From: Nitratireductor sp. XY-223 | GTDB lineage: Bacteria > Pseudomonadota > Alphaproteobacteria > Rhizobiales > Rhizobiaceae | Direction of reading: 5' to 3' | Length of the DNA stretch: 64,000 nucleotides | NCBI RefSeq assembly: GCF_004959855.1 | Contig: NZ_SPNT01000002.1 | Coordinates: 62,001-126,000, forward strand | Shown here: one piece after another, positions 36,005-44,497 of the stretch | How positions within the stretch are numbered: position 1 is the stretch's first letter | Layout of the letters: the number at the start of each line of letters is the position of its first letter | Made by a program: the position numbers and the translations under genes | The notes under the pieces: model-generated | What the model was told of the DNA's origin: nothing | Seen by the model: only the letters and a program-made list of their open reading frames with translations | Databases searched by the model: none

Positions 36005-37561
36005 TCACGCGGGGTGCTGACCGCGGGGGCTTTCGTCCATCAGGCCGGTCAGATGGTGGTTGAGGCGCAATGACAGCTCGGCCTTGACGGCCGCATAGGC
36101 CGGATCGTCCCAGCGGTTGTTTGTTTCATTCGGGTCCTCCTGCAGATCGTAAAGTTCGCCCCACGCCTGGTCGCGGTAGAGCGTGAAGCGATGGCGGTCC
36201 GTCAGGAGGGTCCGCACCCGGGCGGGCGCCTCGAAGCCGAGACGAATGCCGGCGTCATTGTATTCCATCAGCAACTCCCGGCGCCGACCTTCACCGTCGA
36301 GGCACGGCAGGAGACTGCGGCCCTGCATGCCGAAGTAGGGGGAAAGGCCGGCCCGCTCGAGGATCGTGGCGGACAGATCGACCGTCGAGCCCAGCGCGTC
36401 GGACCGTGCGACGGTGTTTCGTGCCGGGTCCGACCAGATGAACGGCACGCGGGTGACCGCGCGGAAGGGCATGGCGCCCTTGAACAGCATGTTGAAGTCG
36501 CCCAGATAGTCGCCGTGGTCGGCGTTGAAGCACACGACGGTGTTGTCAAAGTGCCCGCTGGCCCGCAATCCGTCCATCACCGCACCCACGGCATCGTCGA
36601 CCATCGAGACCATCCCGGCGGTCAGCGCCATGGCCTCGCGCAGATGGTCCGTATCCAGCATCATCGCTTCCTGCGGCGTCGCCTGCCTGCCGCGGCTCTG
36701 CCACCGCTCGTGCAGGTACCGCATCGGCGGCGGCGGATTGACATGCGCCTCGTAGGGCAGCGCCACCTCGAAGGCGTCCGGCGTGTACATGTCCCAATAC
36801 CGCCCCGGCGGGTTGAACGGATGGTGCGGATCGGGGAACGACACAAACAGGAAGAACGGCGCGTCGCTCCCCTTGCGGCTTTCAAGATAGTCAACCGCCC
36901 TGTCGCGGATATAGGCGGTCGGGTAGAGCTCCTCGGGAACGGGTGTGCGGTAGGCCTGCGGGCAGGAATAATTGTGCGGCAGTTGATTGCGGTCATCCTG
37001 CAGCGAACGCCAGTCGCTCGCACGGCTGCGGAACCATTGCTGGTAGTGCCCGCCACAGCGGTCGCCGTGAAGCGTCACCATGTCGACATGCCGGTAGCCG
37101 TAATAGGGCGTCCTGAATTCGTAGCGGCCGTCGGACAGATAGCGGCCGGGCTGTTCCTGAAGATAATCGCTCTCGTCGCGCTTCCACGCCTCGTCCGACG
37201 GACCTGGGTCCGGTTCGTGAACGCCCGGCCGCGGCTCCATGAACGGCTGCAGGTGGCTCTTTCCAATGGCCGCCGTGTGATATCCGCCGGCAGCGAGCAC
37301 GTCGACGAAGGTGTTGGCGCGTTCCGGCAGGACGCAGCCGTTGTACCGCAATCCGTGCTGGCTCGGATATCGCCCGGTCATGAAGGATCCGCGGTTCGGC
37401 ATGCACACCTGGGAAGCGACATGGAAGTTTTCGAACCGCGTCCCGCCGGCCGCAAGCGAGTCGATATGCGGCGTCCTGACGACGGGATGTCCGTAGCATC
37501 CCAGCCAGTCCGCCCGGTGCTGGTCGGTCATGAAGAAGATGAAACTGGGTCGTTTCGTCAC
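36005..37561 (-). CDS. Sulfatase (arylsulfatase family, Cys-type)
   Basis: 518 aa. The modification site is CMPNRGSFMTGR with Cys53, the residue turned into formylglycine by a maturase encoded elsewhere. Metal-binding residues appear in FFMTDQHRADWLG (Asp/Gln) and VVCFNADHGDYLGD (Asp-His). SFPDPHHPFNPP also belongs to the active site. No signal peptide is seen, so it acts in the cytoplasm. The start is a GTG at 37561, overlapping the permease stop as GTGA and preceded by AAGGA, showing coupling with the TRAP importer. The substrate is a sulfate ester of unknown nature. Confidence 0.92.
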   Translation of the reverse strand: MTKRPSFIFFMTDQHRADWLGCYGHPVVRTPHIDSLAAGGTRFENFHVASQVCMPNRGSFMTGRYPSQHGLRYNGCVLPERANTFVDVLAAGGYHTAAIGKSHLQPFMEPRPGVHEPDPGPSDEAWKRDESDYLQEQPGRYLSDGRYEFRTPYYGYRHVDMVTLHGDRCGGHYQQWFRSRASDWRSLQDDRNQLPHNYSCPQAYRTPVPEELYPTAYIRDRAVDYLESRKGSDAPFFLFVSFPDPHHPFNPPGRYWDMYTPDAFEVALPYEAHVNPPPPMRYLHERWQSRGRQATPQEAMMLDTDHLREAMALTAGMVSMVDDAVGAVMDGLRASGHFDNTVVCFNADHGDYLGDFNMLFKGAMPFRAVTRVPFIWSDPARNTVARSDALGSTVDLSATILERAGLSPYFGMQGRSLLPCLDGEGRRRELLMEYNDAGIRLGFEAPARVRTLLTDRHRFTLYRDQAWGELYDLQEDPNETNNRWDDPAYAAVKAELSLRLNHHLTGLMDESPRGQHPA

Positions 37562-39528
37562 ACGTGTTTCCTTTGCGCAAGTGCCTCGTCCGGTCTCCGG
37601 CGGCTCCAGGCCACGAATGCCACGGATGCAGCCGTCAGCGGCCAGTGAATGAGCGGATCGGTATGGAGCACACCGATGGCCAGCGCAATGCGCAGGACCG
37701 TTTCGGCCTTGCCGATCCTCTTGTTGTCGAAGCCGCTGGCAGCACTCGCCATCAGATAGATCATGACGCCCATGCGCAAGACAATGGACAGGAACGCACC
37801 GGCCGAGAACTCGGCACCCGCTTCATCGACAATGAGCAGAACCGGGTAATAGGCAAAGACGAAGGGGATCACGAACATCACCGCCCCGATGCGCATCGCC
37901 TTGACCGCCGTCTGGAGCGGCGATGCCTGGGCAATCGCCGCAGCCGCGAACGCGGCCAGAGCAACGGGCGGCGTAATGTTGGATGCCACGCCGTAGTAGA
38001 AAACGAACATGTGCGCCGCCAGCGTTTCCAGGCCGAGGCGCTGTAGGGACGGGCCGAGGATCAGGATGATGGTGAGGTAGGCCGGCAGGGTCGGCATGCC
38101 CATGCCCAGAAGCAGCGCCGACAGCATCGCCAGGATCAGCGTCAGGAGCAACCAGTGGTCCGCCGCCTTGGCGATGACCTGTGCAAAGTCCCCCGGGAGG
38201 TCGGTTGCGCCGAGGACCGCGGTGATGATGCCGATGACGCCGACGGCAACGATGACGCGGGCGAAGTTGATCCCGCCCTTGATGAGCGAATCGACCAGCC
38301 GCCAGGGCTTTCTGCGGACCTGTGGATTGAGGAAGCTCAACGCAACGAGCAGGAACAGGGCCGTGATGCCCGAGCCGGCCGGCGAAAGCCCGCTCAATAG
38401 CGCCGCGATCACCGTGACCACCGGCGCGAAAATCAGGATCATGTTCCTGTAGTCCTGCGGCACCAGGACCATGTCCGCCTCGATGCCGTCGGCCTCCACC
38501 GATTCGACCCCGAGGCGGCGGGCTTCGAAGATGACGGTCGCAAAAAGGCTGGCGTAGTAGGCGAGCGCCGGAACAAGCGCGGCAACGATGACCGTAAGGT
38601 AGGATATGCCGGTGAAATCGGCCATCACCAGCGCTGCCGCGCCCATGATCGGGGGCATGATCTGGCCGCCTGACGAGGCCGTCGCCTCGACGCCGCCGGA
38701 AAAGGCCGGGCTGAAGCCGCGTTTCCTGATCATCGGTATGGTCAATACGCCGGTTCCGACGACATTGGCGACGGCGCCGCCGGACATGGTGCCGAAGAGG
38801 GCCGACGCCACGATTGCCGCATGCGCCGGACCGCCGCGGAACCGCCGCATGGCGTTGTAGGAGAGCTTGATCAGCGACAGGCCGGCACCGCTGCCCTCCA
38901 GCATGCTCCCCAGGAGAATGAAGGGCAGAACCGTAAAGATGACGATGCCGGCGATGGTGCCGAGTATCCCGTCATTGAGGTTGAACCAGAGATCGCTGGC
39001 CGTCGATTCGACCAGTTCCACCGGCGCCGTCTCGAAAATGCCCGGCCAGTACTGCCCGGTATAGAAATAGAACAGGCAAACGAGGCCGAAGACCGACAGC
39101 GGCGCGCCCCATTCGCGCCAGCACAGAACGATGATGACGAATGCGGCAACGAGGGCTGCGACCGCGTGAAACGGGTCAAAGAAGAACAGTCCCTCGTTCA
39201 GCGCCTTGATTTCGGTGTAGTAGAGCACCAGCGGGACGGCGGCCGCGATCAAAAGGAGGGCATCGATTGTCGCGCCGGCTGCGATGCCCTTGCGGCCGTA
39301 GCGGGAGAAACTTCGCGCAAACGGGTTGAGCAGGATCACCGTCGCAATGGCCAGACCGAACATGATCGGGCGCACGAGTTCGCTCGGGAACGGCCCGATC
39401 CGGGGCAGGAAACCCCAGGTGGGCAAAGCGTTGGCAATCCCGAAGACGGCCATGGAGGCGGCGCACAGGCCGGCGGCCGCCACTGTCCAGCGCGGCAGCG
39501 CATCAGATGTGGATGGACCGTCCTGCAT
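37558..39528 (-). CDS. TRAP transporter fused permease (TAXI/DctMQ type)
   Basis: 656 aa. The small (DctQ-like) membrane domain, about residues 15-165, is fused to the large 12-helix DctM domain. Blocks include FILLGSMLEGSGAGLSLIKL, ALFGTMSGGAVANVVGTGVL and QIMPPIMGAAALVMADFTG. It carries a substrate driven by a sodium or proton gradient, fed by the neighbouring TAXI binding protein. A strong ribosome binding site (GGGGAGG) precedes the ATG. Its stop overlaps the sulfatase start, so uptake and desulfation are probably co-expressed. Confidence 0.94.
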   Translation of the reverse strand: MQDGPSTSDALPRWTVAAAGLCAASMAVFGIANALPTWGFLPRIGPFPSELVRPIMFGLAIATVILLNPFARSFSRYGRKGIAAGATIDALLLIAAAVPLVLYYTEIKALNEGLFFFDPFHAVAALVAAFVIIVLCWREWGAPLSVFGLVCLFYFYTGQYWPGIFETAPVELVESTASDLWFNLNDGILGTIAGIVIFTVLPFILLGSMLEGSGAGLSLIKLSYNAMRRFRGGPAHAAIVASALFGTMSGGAVANVVGTGVLTIPMIRKRGFSPAFSGGVEATASSGGQIMPPIMGAAALVMADFTGISYLTVIVAALVPALAYYASLFATVIFEARRLGVESVEADGIEADMVLVPQDYRNMILIFAPVVTVIAALLSGLSPAGSGITALFLLVALSFLNPQVRRKPWRLVDSLIKGGINFARVIVAVGVIGIITAVLGATDLPGDFAQVIAKAADHWLLLTLILAMLSALLLGMGMPTLPAYLTIILILGPSLQRLGLETLAAHMFVFYYGVASNITPPVALAAFAAAAIAQASPLQTAVKAMRIGAVMFVIPFVFAYYPVLLIVDEAGAEFSAGAFLSIVLRMGVMIYLMASAASGFDNKRIGKAETVLRIALAIGVLHTDPLIHWPLTAASVAFVAWSRRRPDEALAQRKHV

Positions 39529-39632
39529 CGGCCGCCTCCCCGAATCCTGTGATTACCCTGTTGCGCCTGGTGTCGGCGGTGGCACGGACGCGGCGGGCCG
39601 CGCCCGTATCCTTCATGCCCGCCGGGCGGCCG

Positions 39633-40640
39633 TCACTCAGGCTTGACCGCGTCCGGAACGTCGAATCCGGCCTCGACGTAGTAGCGGTAGGCGCCCTTGT
39701 GCAGGGGAATGTTCAAGGCGTTAAAGGCCGATTCCTTGTTGATCGCCTTGAGCAGCGCGGAGCTGTCGTGAACGGCATCGAGATTTTCCCAGAATGCCTT
39801 GGTGATATTGTAGACAAGATCATCCGAGAGGTCGGCGCGCGTCGCGGCAACCATGACATACATCGGCACAGTCACCGCGCCGTCGTTGACCTGGCCGGAA
39901 TAGGTATTGGCCGGAATTTCACCGAAGGCCCGGCCCGGGACCTTGAGATATTCCTGGTATTCGGGCGATTCGAGCCGCTTCGGATCGATACCGAGGAAAC
40001 GGATCTTGTTGGTCAGCCCGATCTGCTCGACATTGGCGCTGCCGACGGTGGTGGCGTTGAACATGGCATCGAGCTTGCCGTCCATCATGGCCTGCGTACC
40101 GGCGCCCCAGTTCAGGTGAATGGCTTCGTAGTCCTTGCCGGCCTCAAGCCCGGTCTCGATCTTGATGACCTCTTCGACATTCTTGGACGCCGCCCCCGAA
40201 GGCGGGCCGGTGAAGACCTTCTTGCCCTCGAGATCGGCCAGCGACATGATGCCGGAATCGGCGTAGGTCATCGGGTGGAACGCACCGCCGGTGAAGGCGA
40301 AGATCGAGCGCAGGTTCTTCGATGCGTCGATGGCGTCCTGGCCCATCTTCTTGTACATCGCCTGGCCCTTGGTCATGAAGACGTAGACCGCCGGCGGGAC
40401 GATGGAGAAGTCAATCCTGCCCTGGGCGTTCTTGATCGCCGCGCTGGTCAGCGTCTGGCCGTCATTGATCTGGATGTCGATATCGGCCTCGTCATTGGCG
40501 ATTTTGGCGATCGCCACCATCGCCGCGTGCGTCGCGCCGCCGGGCGCCGAAGTCTCTCCCTTGTAAATCTGCGCCATGGCGGACGACGCCATGACGGATA
40601 TGGCAGCGGACGCTGCGACCGCGGTCAGTTTCTTGAGCAT
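39633..40640 (-). CDS. TAXI family TRAP transporter substrate-binding protein
   Basis: 335 aa, with an N-terminal signal peptide (LTAVAASAAISVMASSAMA, cut near residue 23). The TAXI/imp-type fold shows FTGPPSGAASKNVEEVIK, the family block with GMEAGKDY-like spacing (here GLEAGKDYEAIHLNWGA) and MDGKLDAMFNATTV. It captures the substrate in the periplasm and delivers it to the fused permease encoded 104 bp downstream. AGGGAGAAAG precedes the ATG. Confidence 0.93.
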   Translation of the reverse strand: MLKKLTAVAASAAISVMASSAMAQIYKGETSAPGGATHAAMVAIAKIANDEADIDIQINDGQTLTSAAIKNAQGRIDFSIVPPAVYVFMTKGQAMYKKMGQDAIDASKNLRSIFAFTGGAFHPMTYADSGIMSLADLEGKKVFTGPPSGAASKNVEEVIKIETGLEAGKDYEAIHLNWGAGTQAMMDGKLDAMFNATTVGSANVEQIGLTNKIRFLGIDPKRLESPEYQEYLKVPGRAFGEIPANTYSGQVNDGAVTVPMYVMVAATRADLSDDLVYNITKAFWENLDAVHDSSALLKAINKESAFNALNIPLHKGAYRYYVEAGFDVPDAVKPE

Positions 40641-40706
40641 TTCTTTCTCCCTGTCGTTGTGGGTATGTGTCCCTCGTTTCCGGCGCCGGCTCCCGACCGG
40701 CCGCCT

Positions 40707-41204
40707 TTATGACGTTTCGCGCAGTGCGTAGGCGTGCTCCTCCAGCGACTGTTGCGACGTTTCGGCGAGCCGCGCGACCATCTCCAGGAACAACGCCTTC
40801 TCCTCCCGGGAAAAGGCCGCATCCAGCGCCCGGTTGTGCGCGGTCACGCTGGGCAGGATCTGTTCGAAGAAAATCCGGCCCTTGTCGGTCATTGAAAATA
40901 TCCTGGCGCGCCGGTCCTCGTCGCTGCGTGTCGAGCTGATCAGCTTGCGCTCCTCCATGGCCGCCAGCGCCCGGCTGAGCTGTCCCTGTTCGATCTTGGT
41001 GAATTCTATGAGGTGCTTCTGGGTGATCCCGTCCTGCTGGTCGAGCCCGGCCAGGATGCGCCACTCCGCAATGCTCATGCCGCCGCATTGCGCCAGTACC
41101 TTGCCCAACTGGGCGCGAAGCAATCTGGACAGCCGATGGGTCGCGACGGCGATGAGGCTGGCGCTTGCAGGGATTTTTTCGAGCTCGAGCAATGTCTTCG
41201 TCAT
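40707..41204 (-). CDS. MarR family transcriptional regulator
   Basis: 165 aa winged-helix protein. The recognition part is GGMSIAEWRILAGLDQQDG, QKHLIEFTKIEQGQLSRALA, and the wing DEDRRARIFSMTDKG. It starts at the ATG 41204, with AGAGGTGG 10 bases upstream; a TTG at 41228 is less likely. A palindrome lies at its own promoter (41240-41268), indicating autorepression. The same-strand TRAP-sulfatase genes downstream are the likely regulon, though a separate promoter for them is not excluded. Confidence 0.92.
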   Translation of the reverse strand: MTKTLLELEKIPASASLIAVATHRLSRLLRAQLGKVLAQCGGMSIAEWRILAGLDQQDGITQKHLIEFTKIEQGQLSRALAAMEERKLISSTRSDEDRRARIFSMTDKGRIFFEQILPSVTAHNRALDAAFSREEKALFLEMVARLAETSQQSLEEHAYALRETS

Positions 41205-41239
41205 GGACCGGATGCCACCTCTTCTCAAATCTGCAAACT

Positions 41240-41268
41240 AATTTACATGTTAAGTCATAATATGACAA
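41240..41268 (-). promoter_or_regulatory. marR-type gene promoter with operator palindrome
   Basis: On the minus strand: TTGTCA (41268-41263), 17-base spacer, TAAATT (41245-41240). The perfect palindrome GTCATA-A-TATGAC (41254-41266) covers the -35 edge and spacer, the usual place for MarR autorepression. Transcription would start near 41233, 29 bases before the ATG. Confidence 0.6.
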
Positions 41269-41319
41269 CACATATATTTACACAAGCCATTCCGCGAGCC
41301 GATGCGCGTATCCGCAGTT

Positions 41320-42054
41320 TCAGTTCATGGCCTGGGTCAGCGTGTCGTGGATGATCTTTCCGCGCGCCGGCCCGCTTTCGCGTATCAGCCGCGTAAGCAG
41401 GGCCTTGTCGAAGACTGCCTTCTTTTCCGCATCCGCCGTCGATTGCGACGGCTCCACCGTGACACGGATGAAGTCCTGGTCGGGTCCGTATTCAAAGCCG
41501 ATTCTGGCGTTTGAAATGTCGGCCTGGGAGAGCACAAGCCGCAACAGGCCATCAATCTCTTCCTGAATCTCGGTGATGCTTTCTTCCAGCGACCGCCCGT
41601 CATATTTCGCAATCAGCAGCCGTTCGATTTCGCGGTCCGCACGGCCGTCTTCCATCAGCGACAACCGGGCGACCAGGTCCTCGCCAACGGAAAAATAGCC
41701 CACGGTTGTCGTAAAGCCGCGGTCGCGAAAGACCATGATGGTGTGGTCCGGGAAGCTGAATTCACTCGCGATCAGAAAACCGTTCCGGCGGGCAATCCGG
41801 TGAACCTTTTGCGCGACGGCTTCCTTGACGCTTTCTCCCAACTCAATGGAACGGACGATGTTTTCCTGCGCCCGCAGCGCTGCCCGGGTGGTTCGCTCGT
41901 TCTGAACGGCGAGAATAACCGTTATGCCGGCCGAAATGCAGATAACGACGACGGCGAAGGCCTTTGCATATCGCTGGCCGCCGAACACGATTCCGGCAAT
42001 ACCCGCCGCCGCGGTGCAGATTGTAGAGATCGCTATGAGAACAACAGTGAGCAT
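41320..42054 (-). CDS. Membrane-anchored protein of unknown function
   Basis: 244 aa from the ATG at 42054. Two N-terminal membrane helices (about residues 1-22 and 31-50, VVLIAISTICTAAAGIAGIV and AFAVVVICISAGITVILAV) are followed by a cytoplasmic domain of about 180 residues. That part starts with a helical linker (ERTTRAALRAQENIVRSIEL, ESVKEAVAQKV), then alpha/beta sequence (FLIASEFSFPDHTIMVFRDR, GFEYGPDQDFIRVTVEP). I do not recognise the domain. An extension to 42105 is open but unlikely. It stands alone between the MarR gene and the SDR pair. Confidence 0.65.
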   Translation of the reverse strand: MLTVVLIAISTICTAAAGIAGIVFGGQRYAKAFAVVVICISAGITVILAVQNERTTRAALRAQENIVRSIELGESVKEAVAQKVHRIARRNGFLIASEFSFPDHTIMVFRDRGFTTTVGYFSVGEDLVARLSLMEDGRADREIERLLIAKYDGRSLEESITEIQEEIDGLLRLVLSQADISNARIGFEYGPDQDFIRVTVEPSQSTADAEKKAVFDKALLTRLIRESGPARGKIIHDTLTQAMN

Positions 42055-42175
42055 GGTTTCGCAGTGCTTCCGGCCGGATTTGCCGAGGATGCCTTCCCGC
42101 TTCACATCTTCAGGCTACGGTCCAGCGGCAAGGTTGTCCATATTCGTGGAATGGCAACCGGAGGCCATGAACCGG

Positions 42176-42910
42176 TCAGGGCAGACTGAGACGCGCCATC
42201 CGGCCGCCGTCGACCGTGTAGACTTGCCCGGTGACGAAGCCGTTTTCCTCGGCGGCAAGAAACGCCACCAGCGCGGCGACCTCCTCGGGCCTGCCGGTGC
42301 GCCCGACCGGGTGGATCTTGCCGATGTCGCGGCGGAAGGCAGCCGGATCGTCCATGTTGTCGACGAATTCGCGGTTGAGTTCCGTATCGATCCAGCCGGG
42401 CGCCACCGCGTTGCAGCGGATGCCGTCGGCGCCGTGATCGACGGCGACGGCGCGGGTGAGGCCGTGAAGCCCAGCCTTCGAGGCGCCGTAGGCGGCCTGC
42501 ATCGGGTTGGAGCCGAGGCCCTCGATGGATCCGATATTGACGATGGCACCACGGACGGCGCGAAGGTGTGGCAGGGCGGCTTTGATCATCAGGAAGGGCG
42601 CAGTGAGATTGACCTCCAAGGTGCGGTTCCAGTCATCGAGGGCAAGGTCCTCGATCCGCGACTGCCGCATCATGCCGGCATTGTTGATCAGGGCATCGAG
42701 CCGTCCCGCTCTTGCAACGATTTCTGAAACAATGCGTTGCGGGCTTTCGGGATCCGCGAGATCCGCCACGACATGTTCGAAGGCCTCGTCCGCGGTACGC
42801 TGCGCGGTGAAGACCCGGGCGCCCTCCCCGGCCAGCCGCTCCGCCACCGCCCGGCCGATGCCGCCGGCGCCGCCGGTAACAAGCGCGACCCTGTTCTCGA
42901 ACCTTTTCAT
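42176..42910 (-). CDS. Short-chain dehydrogenase/reductase (second SDR of the pair)
   Basis: 244 aa classical SDR. The coenzyme motif TGGAGGIG (residues 12-19), the NNAG motif, and the catalytic Ser with YGASK ([17 protein letters not shown]) are all present. The C-terminal [21 protein letters not shown] is typical. It starts at 42910, where ATGA overlaps the stop of the upstream SDR. It belongs to the left arm of the GntR divergon. The substrate is unknown, probably a hydroxy or keto acid intermediate. Confidence 0.92.
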   Translation of the reverse strand: MKRFENRVALVTGGAGGIGRAVAERLAGEGARVFTAQRTADEAFEHVVADLADPESPQRIVSEIVARAGRLDALINNAGMMRQSRIEDLALDDWNRTLEVNLTAPFLMIKAALPHLRAVRGAIVNIGSIEGLGSNPMQAAYGASKAGLHGLTRAVAVDHGADGIRCNAVAPGWIDTELNREFVDNMDDPAAFRRDIGKIHPVGRTGRPEEVAALVAFLAAEENGFVTGQVYTVDGGRMARLSLP

Positions 42911-43641
42911 GAGACCGGCTTCCCGCCATTGACTTCGACCAGCGCGCCGCACATATAGCGTGCCCGGTCGGAAGCGAGGAAAAGGACGACATCGGCAATG
43001 TCGTGAGGCTGCGCCAACCGCCCGAGCGGAACCGTTTCACCGAGCTCGGCTACAGCGGTTTCGGGATCGAAGCCGCGCCGCGCGAAGCCGGATCGCAGCA
43101 TTGCCGTGTCCACCTCGTTGGGGCAGACGGCATTGACCCGCACGCCTTCACGGGCATGGTCGCGGCCCATGCACTGCGTCAGCGAGGCGAGCGCTGCCTT
43201 GGTCATGCAGTAGACGGCATGGTCCGGCCCGGGACGAACACCCCAGCAGGATGCGACATTGACGATCGCGCCGCCGCCGGCTCCCGCCATCAAAGGGATT
43301 GCCGACCGGCAGATTCTGAACGGCGCCTCGACATTGACGGCCATGGAAAGCGTGAAATCGGCATCGCTGCAGCCTGTCACCGGTCCGCGGCGAATGATGC
43401 CTGCATTGTTGACGACGATATCGAGACCGCCGAGCTCCCCGGCCGCCGCCGCCGGCAGATAGTCGGCATAGGCGGGATCGGTGAGATCGCCCGGCAGGCA
43501 GGCATCCGCGTCCAGTCCGGCGAGGTCCCGATCCGCCGCGGCCACGCTGGCGCCGGCTTCGCGCAACTGCCGCACCACCGCCCTTCCGATGCCGCCGGCA
43601 GCGCCGGTCACAAGCGCGCATTTCCCTTCTAAACCGGTCAT
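42907..43641 (-). CDS. Short-chain dehydrogenase/reductase (first SDR of the pair)
   Basis: 244 aa classical [11 protein letters not shown] nucleotide motif near residue 12, the NNAG motif, and the catalytic [15 protein letters not shown] (YxxxK). The ending [20 protein letters not shown] fits the family. It starts at 43641; an open frame continues upstream through the intergenic operator into the GntR gene but has no similarity. First gene of the minus-strand arm, facing gntR across 147 bp. Same length as its neighbour but clearly diverged in sequence. Confidence 0.92.
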   Translation of the reverse strand: MTGLEGKCALVTGAAGGIGRAVVRQLREAGASVAAADRDLAGLDADACLPGDLTDPAYADYLPAAAAGELGGLDIVVNNAGIIRRGPVTGCSDADFTLSMAVNVEAPFRICRSAIPLMAGAGGGAIVNVASCWGVRPGPDHAVYCMTKAALASLTQCMGRDHAREGVRVNAVCPNEVDTAMLRSGFARRGFDPETAVAELGETVPLGRLAQPHDIADVVLFLASDRARYMCGALVEVNGGKPVS

Positions 43642-43706
43642 TCCGTCACCCTCTGCGGTCGCGGCTCGAGGCCGCCAGTCACAGCTTGGATTGCACCATA
43701 AATTAT

Positions 43707-43736
43707 TATTGAATTCAATATGAATTTTTTTATAAT
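43707..43736 (+). promoter_or_regulatory. gntR-type promoter and operator palindrome
   Basis: TATTGAATTCAATA (43707-43720) is a perfect 14-bp palindrome. It contains TTGAAT (43709-43714), which forms a promoter with a perfect TATAAT (43731-43736) after 16 bases, reading toward the GntR gene. The palindrome also provides a TTGAAT facing the SDR genes, so a single site could repress both arms. Confidence 0.7.
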
Positions 43737-43788
43737 ACCGCCTCACCGGCACAATTGGTGCAGAAACCAAGAAACCAGGGAAAGCCGA

Positions 43789-44490
43789 ATGAAGGACGAA
43801 GCGAGGGCACGAAAGGCGCGCTGTTATGCGGATCTGAAACGCAGGATCCTGACCATGGCGATGGAGCCCGGCAGCGATATCGACGAGGCCGCGCTCAGCC
43901 AGGCCTACGAGATTTCGCGGCCGCCGTTCCGCGAGGTGCTGCGTCAGCTCGCCGGCGAAGGCTACGTTGCGCTGGTGGAAAACCGTGGCGCCAAGGTCTC
44001 GGCGATGAACCACAAGACGCTGCGCGATTTCTTCGTCGCCGCGCCGATGATCTACTCGGCGGTCTCGCAACTGGCGGCACAGAACGCGACCGACCTGCAG
44101 ATCCAGAAGCTGAAGGAAACGCAGCGGCAGTTCCGCGCCGCAATCGCCAGCGGCGATGTCGCAGGCCGGGCGCTGAACAATGAGCGGTTCCACGCGATCA
44201 TCGGCGAGATGGCCGACAACATCTACCTGCAGCCGAGCCTTACCCGGCTGCTGATCGACCACGCCCGCATCGGCATGACCTTCTACCAGCCGCGTTCCGC
44301 GCGGATGGCCGAGAACCTGACAGTTGCCGCCGAGCAGCACGATCAGTTCATCGCCTTCATCGAGGCAGGCGACGCGGAAGCGGCGGGCCGGCTCGCCGTC
44401 GAGCACTGGGAACTGTCCCGCAACCAGATCGAGCTCTATGTCACACCGGCCGGCCTCGACATTCCGCTCGACGTGGCCAGGGCGCGATGA
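43789..44490 (+). CDS. GntR family transcriptional regulator (FCD type)
   Basis: 233 aa from the ATG at 43789. Winged helix: CYADLKRRILTMAMEPGSDI, then EAALSQAYEISRPPFREVLR, then LAGEGYVALVENRGAKVS. The C-terminal all-helical FCD effector domain shows NERFHAIIGEMADNIYL and EQHDQFIAFIEAGDAEAAGR with the metal-binding His pattern. It is the first gene of the right arm, 7 bp before the DapA-family gene, and the probable ligand-responsive repressor of the whole divergon. Confidence 0.93.
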   Translation: MKDEARARKARCYADLKRRILTMAMEPGSDIDEAALSQAYEISRPPFREVLRQLAGEGYVALVENRGAKVSAMNHKTLRDFFVAAPMIYSAVSQLAAQNATDLQIQKLKETQRQFRAAIASGDVAGRALNNERFHAIIGEMADNIYLQPSLTRLLIDHARIGMTFYQPRSARMAENLTVAAEQHDQFIAFIEAGDAEAAGRLAVEHWELSRNQIELYVTPAGLDIPLDVARAR

Positions 44491-44497
44491 GGCCGTC

